This document shows, in pieces, positions 1-8,169 of a DNA stretch of 12,768 bases (positions are counted from its first letter, which is position 1; each line of letters starts with the position of its first letter). The notes under the pieces are model-generated. The model was not told where the DNA came from and did no database searches. It was given only the letters and a program-made list of their open reading frames with translations. Source of the stretch: Burkholderiales bacterium (GTDB lineage Bacteria; Pseudomonadota; Gammaproteobacteria; Burkholderiales; SG8-39); NCBI GenBank assembly GCA_020846575.1, contig JADLDQ010000168.1, positions 1 through 12,768 of the forward strand. Reading direction: 5' to 3'. The position numbers were made by a program, and so were the translations under genes.

Positions 1-82
1 CGAGGCCTTCGCCAGGCACATCGCCGCCGAGCGCGAGCGCTATGCGCGCATCGTCAAGATCACGGGGATTCGAGAGGACTAG
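1..82 (+). CDS. Bug/TctC-family solute receptor, C-terminal fragment (5' end outside window)
   Basis: Only the last 26 codons are present, read from base 2 and ending at TAG (80-82). The peptide ends in AAERERYARIVKITGIRED, a typical tail of Bug (TctC, PF03401) periplasmic receptors, which commonly finish with an 'E..RYA.IVK..GI' helix. The full protein would be an exported solute-binding protein of about 320 residues serving a TTT transporter. It runs head-on into the complete tctC that follows, with 27 bp between the stop codons. Because only the tail is visible, the family call rests on a short stretch, and the receptor could belong to another operon upstream. Confidence 0.7.
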   Translation, partial: EAFARHIAAERERYARIVKITGIRED

Positions 83-109
83 GACGGCCGGGCGGTTGAA
101 CAGGCCAGG

Positions 110-1054
110 TCATTGCTTCAGCACGTCCTGGAACCTGGCGATCCTCGGATAGACGTCCGCGACCGCCTGGGCGAATTCCTTGCTGCTGACCGGCTGCAGC
201 ACGATCTGCCTCTTCTTCGCCGTTTCGATGAAGGCCGGTTCGGCGGCCGCCTTGGTGAACGCGTCTTCGAGGACCTTGATGACCGCCGCCGGGGTCTTCG
301 GCGGAGCCTCCACGCCGCGAAGCGTCGGGATGAAGGTCATCTTCTGGCCGAGATCGGCCGGGATCGGGACGTCCGGGATGTAGGGGTCGCGCTTGTCGCT
401 GAAGAGCAGCAGCGGCCGCAGCCTCCCGGCGCGTATCAGGTTCACGGCGGAAGTCGCCAGACAGATGGTGAAGTCCAGGTGCTTTCCCGCGAGAGCCGCC
501 ACGCTGCCTGCGGAGCCCTCGTAAGGCACCCAGTTGGCCTTGATGCCGAAATCATCCAGGGCAATGCGCCCCATCAGATCCGTGGTGCTGCCACGGCCGG
601 AAAGGCCGCCCGCGAGCGGCTTTGCCCTGGCCGCCTTGAGGAATTCGTCGAACGTCCTCCACGATTCCGAGTTGACGACCAGCAACTGGCTCGATCGCGA
701 CCAGGCGAAGATCGGCGTGAAATCGCGCGTGCGGAAGCCGGCCTTGCCCTGGTACTCGATGATCACGCTCTTCGGGAAAGTGTAGGTGATGACGGTGTAG
801 CCGTCCGGCTCCAGTTTCTGGAACTTCTCGAAAGCGATCTTGCCGCCTGCGCCAGGCTGGTTCTCGATGACGACCGACTGCCCGAGGTGTTTTTCGACGA
901 ACGGAGCGATGGCACGGGCCTCGGTATCCTCGCCCCCTCCCGCGGCGGCCGTGACGATCAGCTTGACGGGCTTCGCCGGAAAATCGGCGCCGTACGCGCC
1001 GCTCGCCAGAAGCCCTGCGGTCAGGACGATACCGAGAAGCCGGAGCGTTCTCAT
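110..1054 (-). CDS. tctC: TTT transporter periplasmic substrate-binding protein (Bug family)
   Basis: This is the extracytoplasmic receptor of a tripartite tricarboxylate transporter. It binds a (probably carboxylate) ligand in the periplasm and hands it to TctAB. The 314 residues are normal for the family. Residues 1 to about 22 form a Sec signal peptide (MRTLRLLGIV start, cleavage near AYG-AD). The mature part starts with the Bug block FPAKPVKLIV, then AGGGEDTEAR (about 38-47), and later the family hallmarks ENQPGAGG and PDGYTV. The ATG at 1054 is secured by a strong Shine-Dalgarno, AAGGAGGA (1068-1061), six bases upstream and overlapping the tctA stop codon. It is the last gene of tctBAC. 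The usual 'PPGGGTD' ligand-loop sequence reads AAAGGGED here, which may affect ligand choice; the substrate is unknown. Confidence 0.93.
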   Translation of the reverse strand: MRTLRLLGIVLTAGLLASGAYGADFPAKPVKLIVTAAAGGGEDTEARAIAPFVEKHLGQSVVIENQPGAGGKIAFEKFQKLEPDGYTVITYTFPKSVIIEYQGKAGFRTRDFTPIFAWSRSSQLLVVNSESWRTFDEFLKAARAKPLAGGLSGRGSTTDLMGRIALDDFGIKANWVPYEGSAGSVAALAGKHLDFTICLATSAVNLIRAGRLRPLLLFSDKRDPYIPDVPIPADLGQKMTFIPTLRGVEAPPKTPAAVIKVLEDAFTKAAAEPAFIETAKKRQIVLQPVSSKEFAQAVADVYPRIARFQDVLKQ

Positions 1055-1060
1055 GGTGTT

Positions 1061-1068
1061 TCCTCCTT
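1061..1068 (-). promoter_or_regulatory. Strong Shine-Dalgarno for tctC overlapping the tctA stop
   Basis: The minus strand reads TGAAGGAGGAAACACCATG: the TGA of tctA (1070-1068) runs into AAGGAGGA, six bases before the tctC ATG. This is the best ribosome-binding site in the window. It fits high expression of the receptor relative to the membrane subunits, and possible coupling to tctA translation (inference). Confidence 0.85.
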
Positions 1069-2555
1069 CATTTCTCCCCCTGGGTGAGGGTTTTCCAGAA
1101 GGGCCCGAGATACGGCCCTGCCAGGGACAGGACCGTCAGGGCGATCAGGACTTTGCTGATGATCGAATCATAGAATATGGTATAGGAACCGCCGGAAATC
1201 ATCAGCGCCCGGTGGTAGTTCGTCTCTACCATCTCCCCGAGCACGAGGCCGAGCAGCAGCGGGATCGGCGTAAAGCCGCCCTTGAGCATGACGTAGCCCA
1301 GCGCGCCGAAGGCGAGGCTGATGAGCACGTCGGCCATCTCGTTGCGGATCGCGAAGCTCCCGAGCAGGCTCACCACCAGGATCATCGGCACGATCACTTC
1401 ATTCGGCAGCAGCGTGATCACCGCCAGGCGCCGTGCGAACAGCATCCCGATCACGAAAAGCAGGAACGACGTGAGCACGAGCGCCACGAACAGGGCGTAG
1501 ATGATGTCGGCCTTCTCGGTGAACACCAGCGGTCCGGGCGCGACCCCGAAGATGATCATCACCCCGAGAAAGATCGCTGCACCGAGGCTGCCGGGAATGC
1601 CCAGGGCGATCGTGCACACGAGATCTCCGGGCATGCAGGCATTGGTCGCGGTCTCGGAGGCGAGCACGCCTTCCGTGCTTCCGTGGCCGAACTTCTCGGG
1701 ATGCCGCGATGAGCGTTTGGCCTCTGCCCATGCGAGCAGACCGGCGGAACTCTGACCGACGGCGGGAAGAACCCCGACGAGCAGCCCGATCGTCGAAGCG
1801 CGCACGATCGCGGCCGGGTGCCGGAAATAGGTGAGAACGCCCTCCCAGAACCCTCCGGAAAGTCGAGCGATGCGCGAAATCGACTCGTTACTCTGGGCAA
1901 GCACGAAGGCCTGGGTGACGGCAAACAGTCCCACCAGCGCCTGGATGAGCGGAATGCCATCTTCGAGCGGAGCCCAGTCGAACGTGTAGCGCAACTGGCC
2001 GGTGATCACGTCGAACCCCACGGTGGACAGCAGCAGCCCCAGGCCCGCGGAGATGAGTCCCTTGATGGTCGCGCCCTGCACGACCGCGGCGATGATCGAG
2101 AGCGCAAGCAGCGCGGTGAGGAAATACTCGGCCGGCCCGAACTTGAGCGCGAATTCCGCGAGCGGCGGCGCGGCGACGATCAGGCAGATCATGCCGATCG
2201 TTCCGCCCACCATCGCGGATGTCGCGCTCAGGCCCAGCGCGACCCCGCCCCTTCCCTGCTGGCACATGGGATATCCATCGAGAAGCGTCGCCGCGTTGGA
2301 GGCATCCCCCGGCGTATTCACGAGGATGGCCGTGATCGAGCCGCCGTAGTTGCTGCACTTGTAGAGCGCGCCGAGGAAGATCAGCGCGGTCGCGGGATGC
2401 CACTTGATCACGAGCGGCAGCGCGAGCGCCATGCCGGCCGAGGGCCCCAGGCCGGGGAGCACGCCGACCAGGATGCCGCACAGGGTGCCGCCCGCGAGCG
2501 CGGCGAGATTCTGCCACTGGAGCACGAACAGGAGCGCATGCTGTACTACGTCCAC
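1068..2555 (-). CDS. tctA: TTT transporter large membrane subunit TctA
   Basis: Large inner-membrane permease subunit of the tripartite tricarboxylate transporter (PF01970), a secondary carrier normally driven by an ion gradient. It is 495 residues long and highly hydrophobic, with roughly ten to twelve membrane segments. Family motifs are clear: GVLPGLGP (31-38), the 'YGGSITAILVN.PG' block at 70-83, and DGYPM (93-97). The second half repeats the theme with GVLPAVGQ (261-268) and ETATNACMPGD then LGIPGS (301-323), reflecting the known internal duplication. The second repeat has PAVG in place of the more usual PGxG. The start is GTG at 2555, six bases after AAGGGA (2567-2562), which fits the MDVVQHALLF start. 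It lies 16 bp after tctB and 13 bp before tctC. Confidence 0.95.
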   Translation of the reverse strand: MDVVQHALLFVLQWQNLAALAGGTLCGILVGVLPGLGPSAGMALALPLVIKWHPATALIFLGALYKCSNYGGSITAILVNTPGDASNAATLLDGYPMCQQGRGGVALGLSATSAMVGGTIGMICLIVAAPPLAEFALKFGPAEYFLTALLALSIIAAVVQGATIKGLISAGLGLLLSTVGFDVITGQLRYTFDWAPLEDGIPLIQALVGLFAVTQAFVLAQSNESISRIARLSGGFWEGVLTYFRHPAAIVRASTIGLLVGVLPAVGQSSAGLLAWAEAKRSSRHPEKFGHGSTEGVLASETATNACMPGDLVCTIALGIPGSLGAAIFLGVMIIFGVAPGPLVFTEKADIIYALFVALVLTSFLLFVIGMLFARRLAVITLLPNEVIVPMILVVSLLGSFAIRNEMADVLISLAFGALGYVMLKGGFTPIPLLLGLVLGEMVETNYHRALMISGGSYTIFYDSIISKVLIALTVLSLAGPYLGPFWKTLTQGEK

Positions 2556-2561
2556 GAGTGT

Positions 2562-2567
2562 TCCCTT
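2562..2567 (-). promoter_or_regulatory. Shine-Dalgarno supporting the GTG start of tctA
   Basis: AAGGGA on the minus strand lies six bases before the GTG at 2555-2553. The nearest in-frame ATG would remove conserved N-terminal sequence, so this site decides the start. Confidence 0.7.
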
Positions 2568-2571
2568 GCCG

Positions 2572-3060
2572 CTACCACGCGAGCCCGCCCACCAGAGGGA
2601 CCTTCATCACCACCACGAACGCGAGATAGACGACGCCGGTGGTCGCCACGGCGACGATCGCGTTGAACACCCGCTTTTCTTTCCTCCCCAGCACCAGGGC
2701 AAAGCCGAGCAGCAGGCAAAGCGAAGTGAACAGGAAGCCGACCAGATAACCGACCCCGGTCGAGACCAGCACGATCACCCAGGACTGGCAGTAGCGCTTC
2801 CTGCGCAAGCGCCGCCTGCCGGCGTCCTGGACCTTGAGTTCGGTGTCGTCGACGTCCAGGATCTCGCCCTGCGGCGCCTCGCCGCGGGTGAAGTCGAGGA
2901 CGAGCGCGATGGCCGCGAGTGCGAAGCTCATCACGGCAAGGAGCTGCGGGAACTCGCGCGACTCTTCGGGCAAGGGATTGGCGAGCAGGTAGAAGGCGCT
3001 GAATACGAACAGCAGCGCGATCTTGCACCACACCTCGGTGAGTCGAAGTTTTTCTTTCAC
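2572..3060 (-). CDS. tctB: TTT transporter small membrane subunit TctB
   Basis: Small, poorly conserved membrane subunit of the tripartite tricarboxylate transporter (PF07331), which forms the permease with TctA. From the GTG at 3060 it gives 162 residues, the usual size. Hydrophobic segments lie at about 12-27, 39-55, 93-124 (probably two) and 132-153, i.e. four to five spans. A charged loop (about 57-90) separates the halves, the normal TctB layout. The open frame runs further upstream, to 3729, but those codons are Arg/Ala/Pro-rich and not protein-like, so the GTG giving VKEKLRLTEVWCKI was chosen. No good Shine-Dalgarno precedes it, so the start is the least certain point. It is the first gene of tctBAC, so the operon promoter should lie in 3061-3340. 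Confidence 0.82.
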   Translation of the reverse strand: MKEKLRLTEVWCKIALLFVFSAFYLLANPLPEESREFPQLLAVMSFALAAIALVLDFTRGEAPQGEILDVDDTELKVQDAGRRRLRRKRYCQSWVIVLVSTGVGYLVGFLFTSLCLLLGFALVLGRKEKRVFNAIVAVATTGVVYLAFVVVMKVPLVGGLAW

Positions 3061-3119
3061 TTCGGAAAAACCAGCTGCCTCGGCGGGCGTAATGGTAGCC
3101 GAAGTCGAGGGTCGATCCG

Positions 3120-3135
3120 CGCGGCAGGGGCCGCG
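3120..3135. repeat. Perfect 6-bp inverted repeat upstream of tctB
   Basis: CGCGGC (3120-3125) and GCCGCG (3130-3135) are separated by AGGG. It lies 60 bases upstream of the tctB GTG and so would fall in the leader or promoter of the operon. It could be an operator half-site pair or an mRNA hairpin, but short GC palindromes are common in DNA of this composition. Confidence 0.3.
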
Positions 3136-3249
3136 GGCTCCCGGGGCGAGGCGCGCACGCACCCGATGAACTGCGCCGTGTTGCTCGCCCCGAACGCCGT
3201 CGCACCGGGAGTCCGTGATCCTGGCTGAACCCCGCCCTGGGGCTGGCGC

Positions 3250-3335
3250 AGAGCCGGACCCTTCAAGCCCTGATCCGGCTCTTGCCCGTCTTCGCGCCTT
3301 CGCGCCGCAGCGGCGGCGCAAGCGCCGGCTTGCGC
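3250..3335. repeat. Cluster of inverted and tandem repeats (REP-like)
   Basis: Three elements lie within 86 bases. AGAGCCGGA (3250-3258) pairs perfectly with TCCGGCTCT (3274-3282) across a 15-base loop. CTTCGCGC is repeated in tandem (3290-3297, 3298-3305). GCGCAAG (3316-3322) pairs with CTTGCGC (3329-3335) across CGCCGG. Neither stem is followed by a T-run on either strand, so they are not classical terminators. The 'cgaaggcgcgaagacg' style of the tandem part resembles short extragenic repeats seen between proteobacterial genes. Whether it recurs elsewhere in this genome cannot be seen here. Confidence 0.5.
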
Positions 3336-3758
3336 GAGGATCAAGTCGCGGCCTCGAGCCTGTCCAGGCCCTCCGGCGCCTCGCGAGCAGGGATGATCTC
3401 GAAGGACATGCCGGCCGGAACATTGCCCGCGCGTCCCGGGTGCTGATCGGGCGCGTGTTCCAGGCGCCGCGCTCGCCGCCTGCGGCGTCGCCCGCGCGTG
3501 CGATCTGTCCGGCTAGTATCATTCGAGCGGTGCGAGAACCGCGCTCCTCGCGTTTCGGCTCCGGCGCCTTCCACGAACCGATCATCGCCCCGGGCGCGGG
3601 TCGCGCCCGGCGCGCGGGTAAGCTCGGACCCGCCGCATGCCGGTGGCGAGGGTTCGCATCACCGGAGCGATGCCGATAGCGGGCAGGAACGGCGCGCTCG
3701 CAATCGCGGGCAAGGGGCGGCTTCACCACGCCGGCCGGCGCTGACGCATCGATTCAAC

Positions 3759-3765
3759 GAGGGAG
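3759..3765 (+). promoter_or_regulatory. Shine-Dalgarno of the CocE-type hydrolase
   Basis: GAGGGAG ends one base before the ATG at 3767, too close for that codon, but sits seven bases before an in-frame GTG at 3773. Spacing therefore favours initiation at GTG 3773, two codons inside the longer reading. Confidence 0.5.
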
Positions 3766-3766
3766 C

Positions 3767-5602
3767 ATGCGCGTGGCAGGCAAGGGTACCCAGCATTCCA
3801 CCGCGAAAACCGACAGGACCTACGACCCGCCCAGGCGCTTCGAGCGCATGACGCAGCAGCTCGACGTGATGGTGCCGATGCGCGACGGCGTGCGCATCTG
3901 CGTGGACGTGTTCCGCCCCGAGGCGCAAGGGAAGTTCCCGGCGCTGCTTGCCTTCGCGCCCCACAACAAGGACCTGCAGGCCCCGGCGCTCGCCGACTTC
4001 CTGCCGCCGCAGCCGGCGTGGTCGGGCCTGTGGCAGGGCGGCGCCGAGGCCGGCGACAGCCGCTACATCACCTCGCGCGGCTACGCGCACGTGATCGGCA
4101 ACCCGCGCTCGGTGGGCAAGTCCGAGGACGGCGGCTCGCCCGACTGGGACCTGTACGACCTGATCGAGTGGATCGCGCGCGAGCCCTGGTGCGACGGCAA
4201 CGTCGGTATGGTGGGCCTGTCGGCCTACGCCGCGTCGCAGTGGGCGGCGGCGATGCTGCAGCCGCCGCACCTGAAGGCGATCTTCCCCTTCGACGCCAAC
4301 GCCGCCTACGGCTACGACGACCGACCGCCCTTCACCTTCAAGCGCGACCTCTACCCCGGCGGGGTGCTGCACGTGTTCACCTACCTGCTCGCGGGCCTGG
4401 GCGTGTTCCACGGCACGGTGGGTCGGCCCGGTGAGCTCCCGCGTGAGGAGGAGGCGTGGTGGCGCGAGGCGATGGAGAACCCGGACTTCAAGATCTACTC
4501 CCACATGTACAACATCCTCACCATGAAAGGGGAGCTGTTCGCCTCGCACCGCAGGATGTTCAACACCCTGGTCAACCCCTACGACGACGAGGCGGGTGAG
4601 TCGGTGCGGCGCACGGAAGAGGCATTCGGCAAGATCAGGGTGCCGGCCTATACCGGCGCCGGCTGGCACGCGCTCACCTACAAGCAGCACCTCCTGGGCG
4701 CGCAGCACTGGTTCATGGGCATCGGCTCGCCCAAGAAGCTCATCCTCTCCGGTCCCGCGCACATGGAGCGGCCGTTCCACTCCTTCCACGACGAGATCCT
4801 GCGCTGGTACGACCATTGGCTGAAGGGCATCGACACCGGCATCATGGACGAGCCGCCGGTGAAGGTCTGGGTGATGGGCGCGAACCGCTGGCATTACGGC
4901 AGCGACTGGCCGCTCCCGCAGACGCAGTGGACGAAGTACTACCTGCACAGCTGGGAGCGGCTGCGCGCGGAGCCCTTCGCACCCGGCAGCCGCGAGGCCT
5001 ACGACGCCCCGGATGCCTTCGTGCAGATGCCGCCCACGCAGACGCGCACGGTGCAAAAGCTGCGCTACCTGACCGACCCGCTCCCCGAGGATACGCTGGT
5101 GATCGGGCCGCTCTCGCTCACGCTGTACGCCTCGATCGACCAGGACGACACCAACTGGATCGTGATCCTGAAGGACGTGGGCCCGGACCCCACGGTGCGC
5201 ACCGCTCGCGACGGCGAGCGCGATCTGAGCGCGAACCTCCCGGAGCGCGAGCTGACGCGCGGCTGGCTGAAGGCCTCGATGCGCGCGCTGGACCCGAAGC
5301 GCTCCAGGCCCTGGAAGCCCTTCCACCGGCTGACGCGCTCCTCGCGCCGCCCCGTGGTTCCGGGCGAAATCAACGAGTACGTGATCGAGATCATGTCCAC
5401 CGCCAATCTTTTCGAGAAAGGCCACCGCATCTGCCTGGAGATCACCTGCCTCGACATGCCTTCCGGCGCGGGCCTGGAGACCACGGTCGAGTACATTCCC
5501 TACCACATCTGCAGCTCGAAGACCGTGCTGCACAAGATCTATCACAACGACAGGTACCCCTCGCACCTGCTGCTGCCGCTCATCCCGGCGGGCAAGGGCT
5601 GA
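3767..5602 (+). CDS. CocE/NonD-family alpha/beta hydrolase (S15 peptidase-like)
   Basis: Serine hydrolase acting on an ester or amide bond; substrate unknown. At 611 residues it has the full two-domain layout: an S15/CocE alpha/beta-hydrolase domain (about 31-340, PF02129) and a C-terminal jelly-roll (about 375-600, PF08530). The nucleophile is Ser152 in VGLSAY. The likely catalytic His is His332 in GPAHME. The Asp normally found in the 'GWxD' motif is absent: the motif reads GAGWHALTY, with His301 in its place. The C-terminal domain shows VIGPLSLTLYAS, WIVILKDV and KGHRICLEI, all typical. The first 27 residues are unconserved in character; the GTG at 3773 has the better ribosome site. There is no signal peptide, so it is probably cytoplasmic. 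It leads a two-gene unit with the GMC dehydrogenase 25 bp downstream. Confidence 0.9.
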   Translation: MRVAGKGTQHSTAKTDRTYDPPRRFERMTQQLDVMVPMRDGVRICVDVFRPEAQGKFPALLAFAPHNKDLQAPALADFLPPQPAWSGLWQGGAEAGDSRYITSRGYAHVIGNPRSVGKSEDGGSPDWDLYDLIEWIAREPWCDGNVGMVGLSAYAASQWAAAMLQPPHLKAIFPFDANAAYGYDDRPPFTFKRDLYPGGVLHVFTYLLAGLGVFHGTVGRPGELPREEEAWWREAMENPDFKIYSHMYNILTMKGELFASHRRMFNTLVNPYDDEAGESVRRTEEAFGKIRVPAYTGAGWHALTYKQHLLGAQHWFMGIGSPKKLILSGPAHMERPFHSFHDEILRWYDHWLKGIDTGIMDEPPVKVWVMGANRWHYGSDWPLPQTQWTKYYLHSWERLRAEPFAPGSREAYDAPDAFVQMPPTQTRTVQKLRYLTDPLPEDTLVIGPLSLTLYASIDQDDTNWIVILKDVGPDPTVRTARDGERDLSANLPERELTRGWLKASMRALDPKRSRPWKPFHRLTRSSRRPVVPGEINEYVIEIMSTANLFEKGHRICLEITCLDMPSGAGLETTVEYIPYHICSSKTVLHKIYHNDRYPSHLLLPLIPAGKG

Positions 5603-5627
5603 GCGAGCGGGCGCGAAAGGCGACGGC

Positions 5628-7352
5628 GTGAGAAAAAGCGCGGACAGGGTCCGGCAGTCTTTCGACTACATCGTGATCGGCTCGGGCTCGGCGGGGGCGG
5701 TGCTCGCGGCGCGCCTTACCGAGGACGCGGGCGTTTCGGTGCTGGTGCTCGAGGCTGGGGGGATGGACCGCCACCCCTTGCAACTGATGCCGCTTGCCTT
5801 TCTCAAGGTGGGCGAATCGGCCGACTACAACTGGCACTACGAGACCGAGCCGGAACCGGGCCTCGGCGGCCGGCGCATCCCCATCGGGCGCGGCAGGACG
5901 CTCGGAGGCTCCAGCTCCATCAACGCCCTCATCTACAGCCGCGGCAACGCGCGCGACTACGAGTGCTGGGCCGCGCAGGGACTGGAGGGCTGGGGCTACG
6001 CCGACGTGTTGCCCTACTTCAGGAGGCTGGAGTCCCACTGGCGGGGCGCCGGCCTCTACCACGGCGCGGACGGTCCGATCCGCGTCACGCCCATCGAGCA
6101 CCCGGACATGCTGTTCGAGCCCCTGGTGGAGGCGGCCCGCGCGGCCGGCATCCCGATCAACGAGGACCCGAACGGTGCGACCCAGGACGGGTTCTCGCGC
6201 ATGGAAACGACCATCGGCCGCGGCCGGCGTTCGAGCACGGCGCGGGCGTACCTGTACCCCGCCATGAAGCGCCCGAACCTCGTGGTGCGGACCCGCGCAC
6301 TCACCACCCGCATCCTGGTGGAGAACCGGCGCGCCGTGGGCGTGGAGTACCTCCAGGACGGCGCCGCGCGCGAAGCGCGCGCCGCGCGCGAGGTGCTGCT
6401 GTGCGCCGGCAGCTACAACTCGCCGCAGATCCTGATGCTCTCGGGCATCGGGCCGCCGGAGCACCTGCGTTCGTTCGGCATCGAACCGATCCACCCCCTG
6501 CCGGGCGTGGGCCGCAACCTGTCCGAGCACCCGAACTTCATCTCGGTGTACGCCCTGCGCGAGCGCCGCGGTTTCACCCGTCACCTGCGCCTGGACCGTG
6601 CCACGGCCGGGGTGGCGCGCTGGTTCCTGCGGCACGACGGTGCATTCGCGAGCAACGGCGCCGCCGCCAACATCTTCCTGCGCACCCTCGCCGGCCTCGA
6701 CCGCCCGGACGTGCAGCTCACGCCCATGCCGATCCACAACGGCGCGCGCTTGTGGCTCCCCGGCGTGACGCAGGCGCCGCTGTTCTGCTACTCGATCCGC
6801 ATCGGTGTCATGCACCCGAATTCGCGCGGCTGGGTGCAGTTGCGTTCGGCCGACCCGAGCGCCAAACCGCGCATCCAGCTCAACCTGTATGCGGCGAAGG
6901 AGGATCTGCAAGCCATGATCCGCGGGGTGCGCGCCTGCCGCGCCCTGTTCGGCAGGAGTCCCCTGCGGGAGATGATCGAGCGCGAACTCACGCCCGGGCC
7001 TGAGGTCACGGCCGACGCGGCCCTGGAGGCGGTGATCCGCAACAGCAGCAACCACCGTTCCCACCCGGTCGGCACCTGCCGCATGGGAACGGACGAGGAT
7101 GCGGTGGTCGACCCGCAGCTGCGCCTGCGCGGCATCGAGGGCCTGCGGGTGGTGGACGCCTCGGTGATGCCGGAGGTGACCGGCGGCAACACCAACGTGC
7201 CCAGCATCATGATCGGCGAGAAGGCCGCCGACCTGATCCGCGGCCAGCGGCTGCCGCGCGCCGAGGTGCCCGGCGCGGACCAGCACGCGCCTGGCGCGGC
7301 GTGCGAATCCCGGCCGCGCGCGAGCAGGGCGGCGCCCGCCACATCGCGCTAG
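5628..7352 (+). CDS. GMC-family FAD-dependent alcohol dehydrogenase (choline dehydrogenase-like)
   Basis: Flavoprotein oxidising an alcohol, probably passing electrons to the respiratory chain; the substrate is unknown. The 574 residues carry all family marks: the FAD Rossmann motif GSGSAG (18-23); GMC signature 1, GRTLGGSSSIN (89-99); signature 2, GSYNSPQILMLSGIGP (261-276); and the C-terminal active site with His479 in HPVGTCRMG and Asn523 in GGNTNVPS (PF00732, PF05199). The GTG start at 5628 is seven bases after AAAGG (5616-5620). The last 40 or so residues are Ala/Arg/Pro-rich and probably an unstructured tail. It follows the hydrolase by 25 bp, so the two are likely co-transcribed and may act in sequence. 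It is related to BetA, but nothing shows choline as the substrate, and no betaine genes are adjacent. Confidence 0.93.
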   Translation: MRKSADRVRQSFDYIVIGSGSAGAVLAARLTEDAGVSVLVLEAGGMDRHPLQLMPLAFLKVGESADYNWHYETEPEPGLGGRRIPIGRGRTLGGSSSINALIYSRGNARDYECWAAQGLEGWGYADVLPYFRRLESHWRGAGLYHGADGPIRVTPIEHPDMLFEPLVEAARAAGIPINEDPNGATQDGFSRMETTIGRGRRSSTARAYLYPAMKRPNLVVRTRALTTRILVENRRAVGVEYLQDGAAREARAAREVLLCAGSYNSPQILMLSGIGPPEHLRSFGIEPIHPLPGVGRNLSEHPNFISVYALRERRGFTRHLRLDRATAGVARWFLRHDGAFASNGAAANIFLRTLAGLDRPDVQLTPMPIHNGARLWLPGVTQAPLFCYSIRIGVMHPNSRGWVQLRSADPSAKPRIQLNLYAAKEDLQAMIRGVRACRALFGRSPLREMIERELTPGPEVTADAALEAVIRNSSNHRSHPVGTCRMGTDEDAVVDPQLRLRGIEGLRVVDASVMPEVTGGNTNVPSIMIGEKAADLIRGQRLPRAEVPGADQHAPGAACESRPRASRAAPATSR

Positions 7353-7353
7353 C

Positions 7354-7382
7354 GCGCCACGCCTACGGGCGCCGCGTGGCGC
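7354..7382 (+). terminator. Hairpin after the GMC dehydrogenase gene
   Basis: GCGCCACG (7354-7361) pairs perfectly with CGTGGCGC (7375-7382) across a 13-base loop, starting two bases after the stop codon. No T-run follows, so it may end transcription weakly or stabilise the mRNA 3' end. Confidence 0.5.
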
Positions 7383-7540
7383 CCCTACTCGCCGCCGGCG
7401 CGCTGTGCAATGGCGCACGGCGCATCCCCCGCCGCTGCGCTAGGCTCCCGGCTCACCCAGTCCGGGCTCGGTGACACGCGGCTCTCCGGCGCGCGGCGCG
7501 CCGAGGCATGATCATCGAGTTCGAGCAACCGAATGCGGTA

Positions 7541-8149
<609 letters not shown>

Positions 8150-8169
8150 CCGGGAGGGGCTTCGCACTC

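Larger units (their letters stand above)
3061..3766. other. 706-bp divergent intergenic region between tctBAC and the hydrolase operon
   Basis: No convincing gene is visible on either strand; the open frames are Arg/Ala/Pro-rich, as expected by chance in GC-rich DNA. The region must hold the promoters for tctBAC (leftward) and the hydrolase-dehydrogenase pair (rightward), but I find no clear -35/-10 pair. The only AT-richer pocket is around 3513-3523 (TAGTATCATT). It contains a 6-bp hairpin 60 bases upstream of tctB (3120-3135), a 9-bp inverted repeat (3250-3282), a tandem octamer (3290-3305) and a 7-bp hairpin (3316-3335). A minus-strand reading frame ends at 3341 with the more protein-like MSFEIIPAREAPEGLDRLEA (from 3409) just before that hairpin; it could be the tail of a decayed gene. 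Confidence 0.6.

Noticed and set aside
113..1087. Long open frame of about 324 codons on the + strand opposite tctC
   Set aside because: It is the antisense shadow of tctC: its composition is Arg/Gly/Asp-rich without domain character, whereas the minus-strand protein has a signal peptide and Bug motifs.
3057..3344. Minus-strand frame of 95 codons in the intergenic gap
   Set aside because: Composition is low-complexity and it overlaps the TctB start in another frame; there is no ribosome site or recognisable motif.
3061..3729. N-terminal extension of TctB to 385 residues
   Set aside because: TctB proteins are about 150-170 residues, and the extra codons are Arg/Ala/Pro-rich with no structure.
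3659..5566. Open frame of 635 codons on the minus strand opposite the CocE-type hydrolase
   Set aside because: Its length is due to GC-rich codon bias of the sense gene. It has His/Val/Arg-rich repeats and no recognisable motif, while the + strand encodes a full two-domain hydrolase.
5580..7418. Open frame of 612 codons on the minus strand opposite the GMC dehydrogenase
   Set aside because: Antisense shadow; the + strand carries every GMC signature in order.
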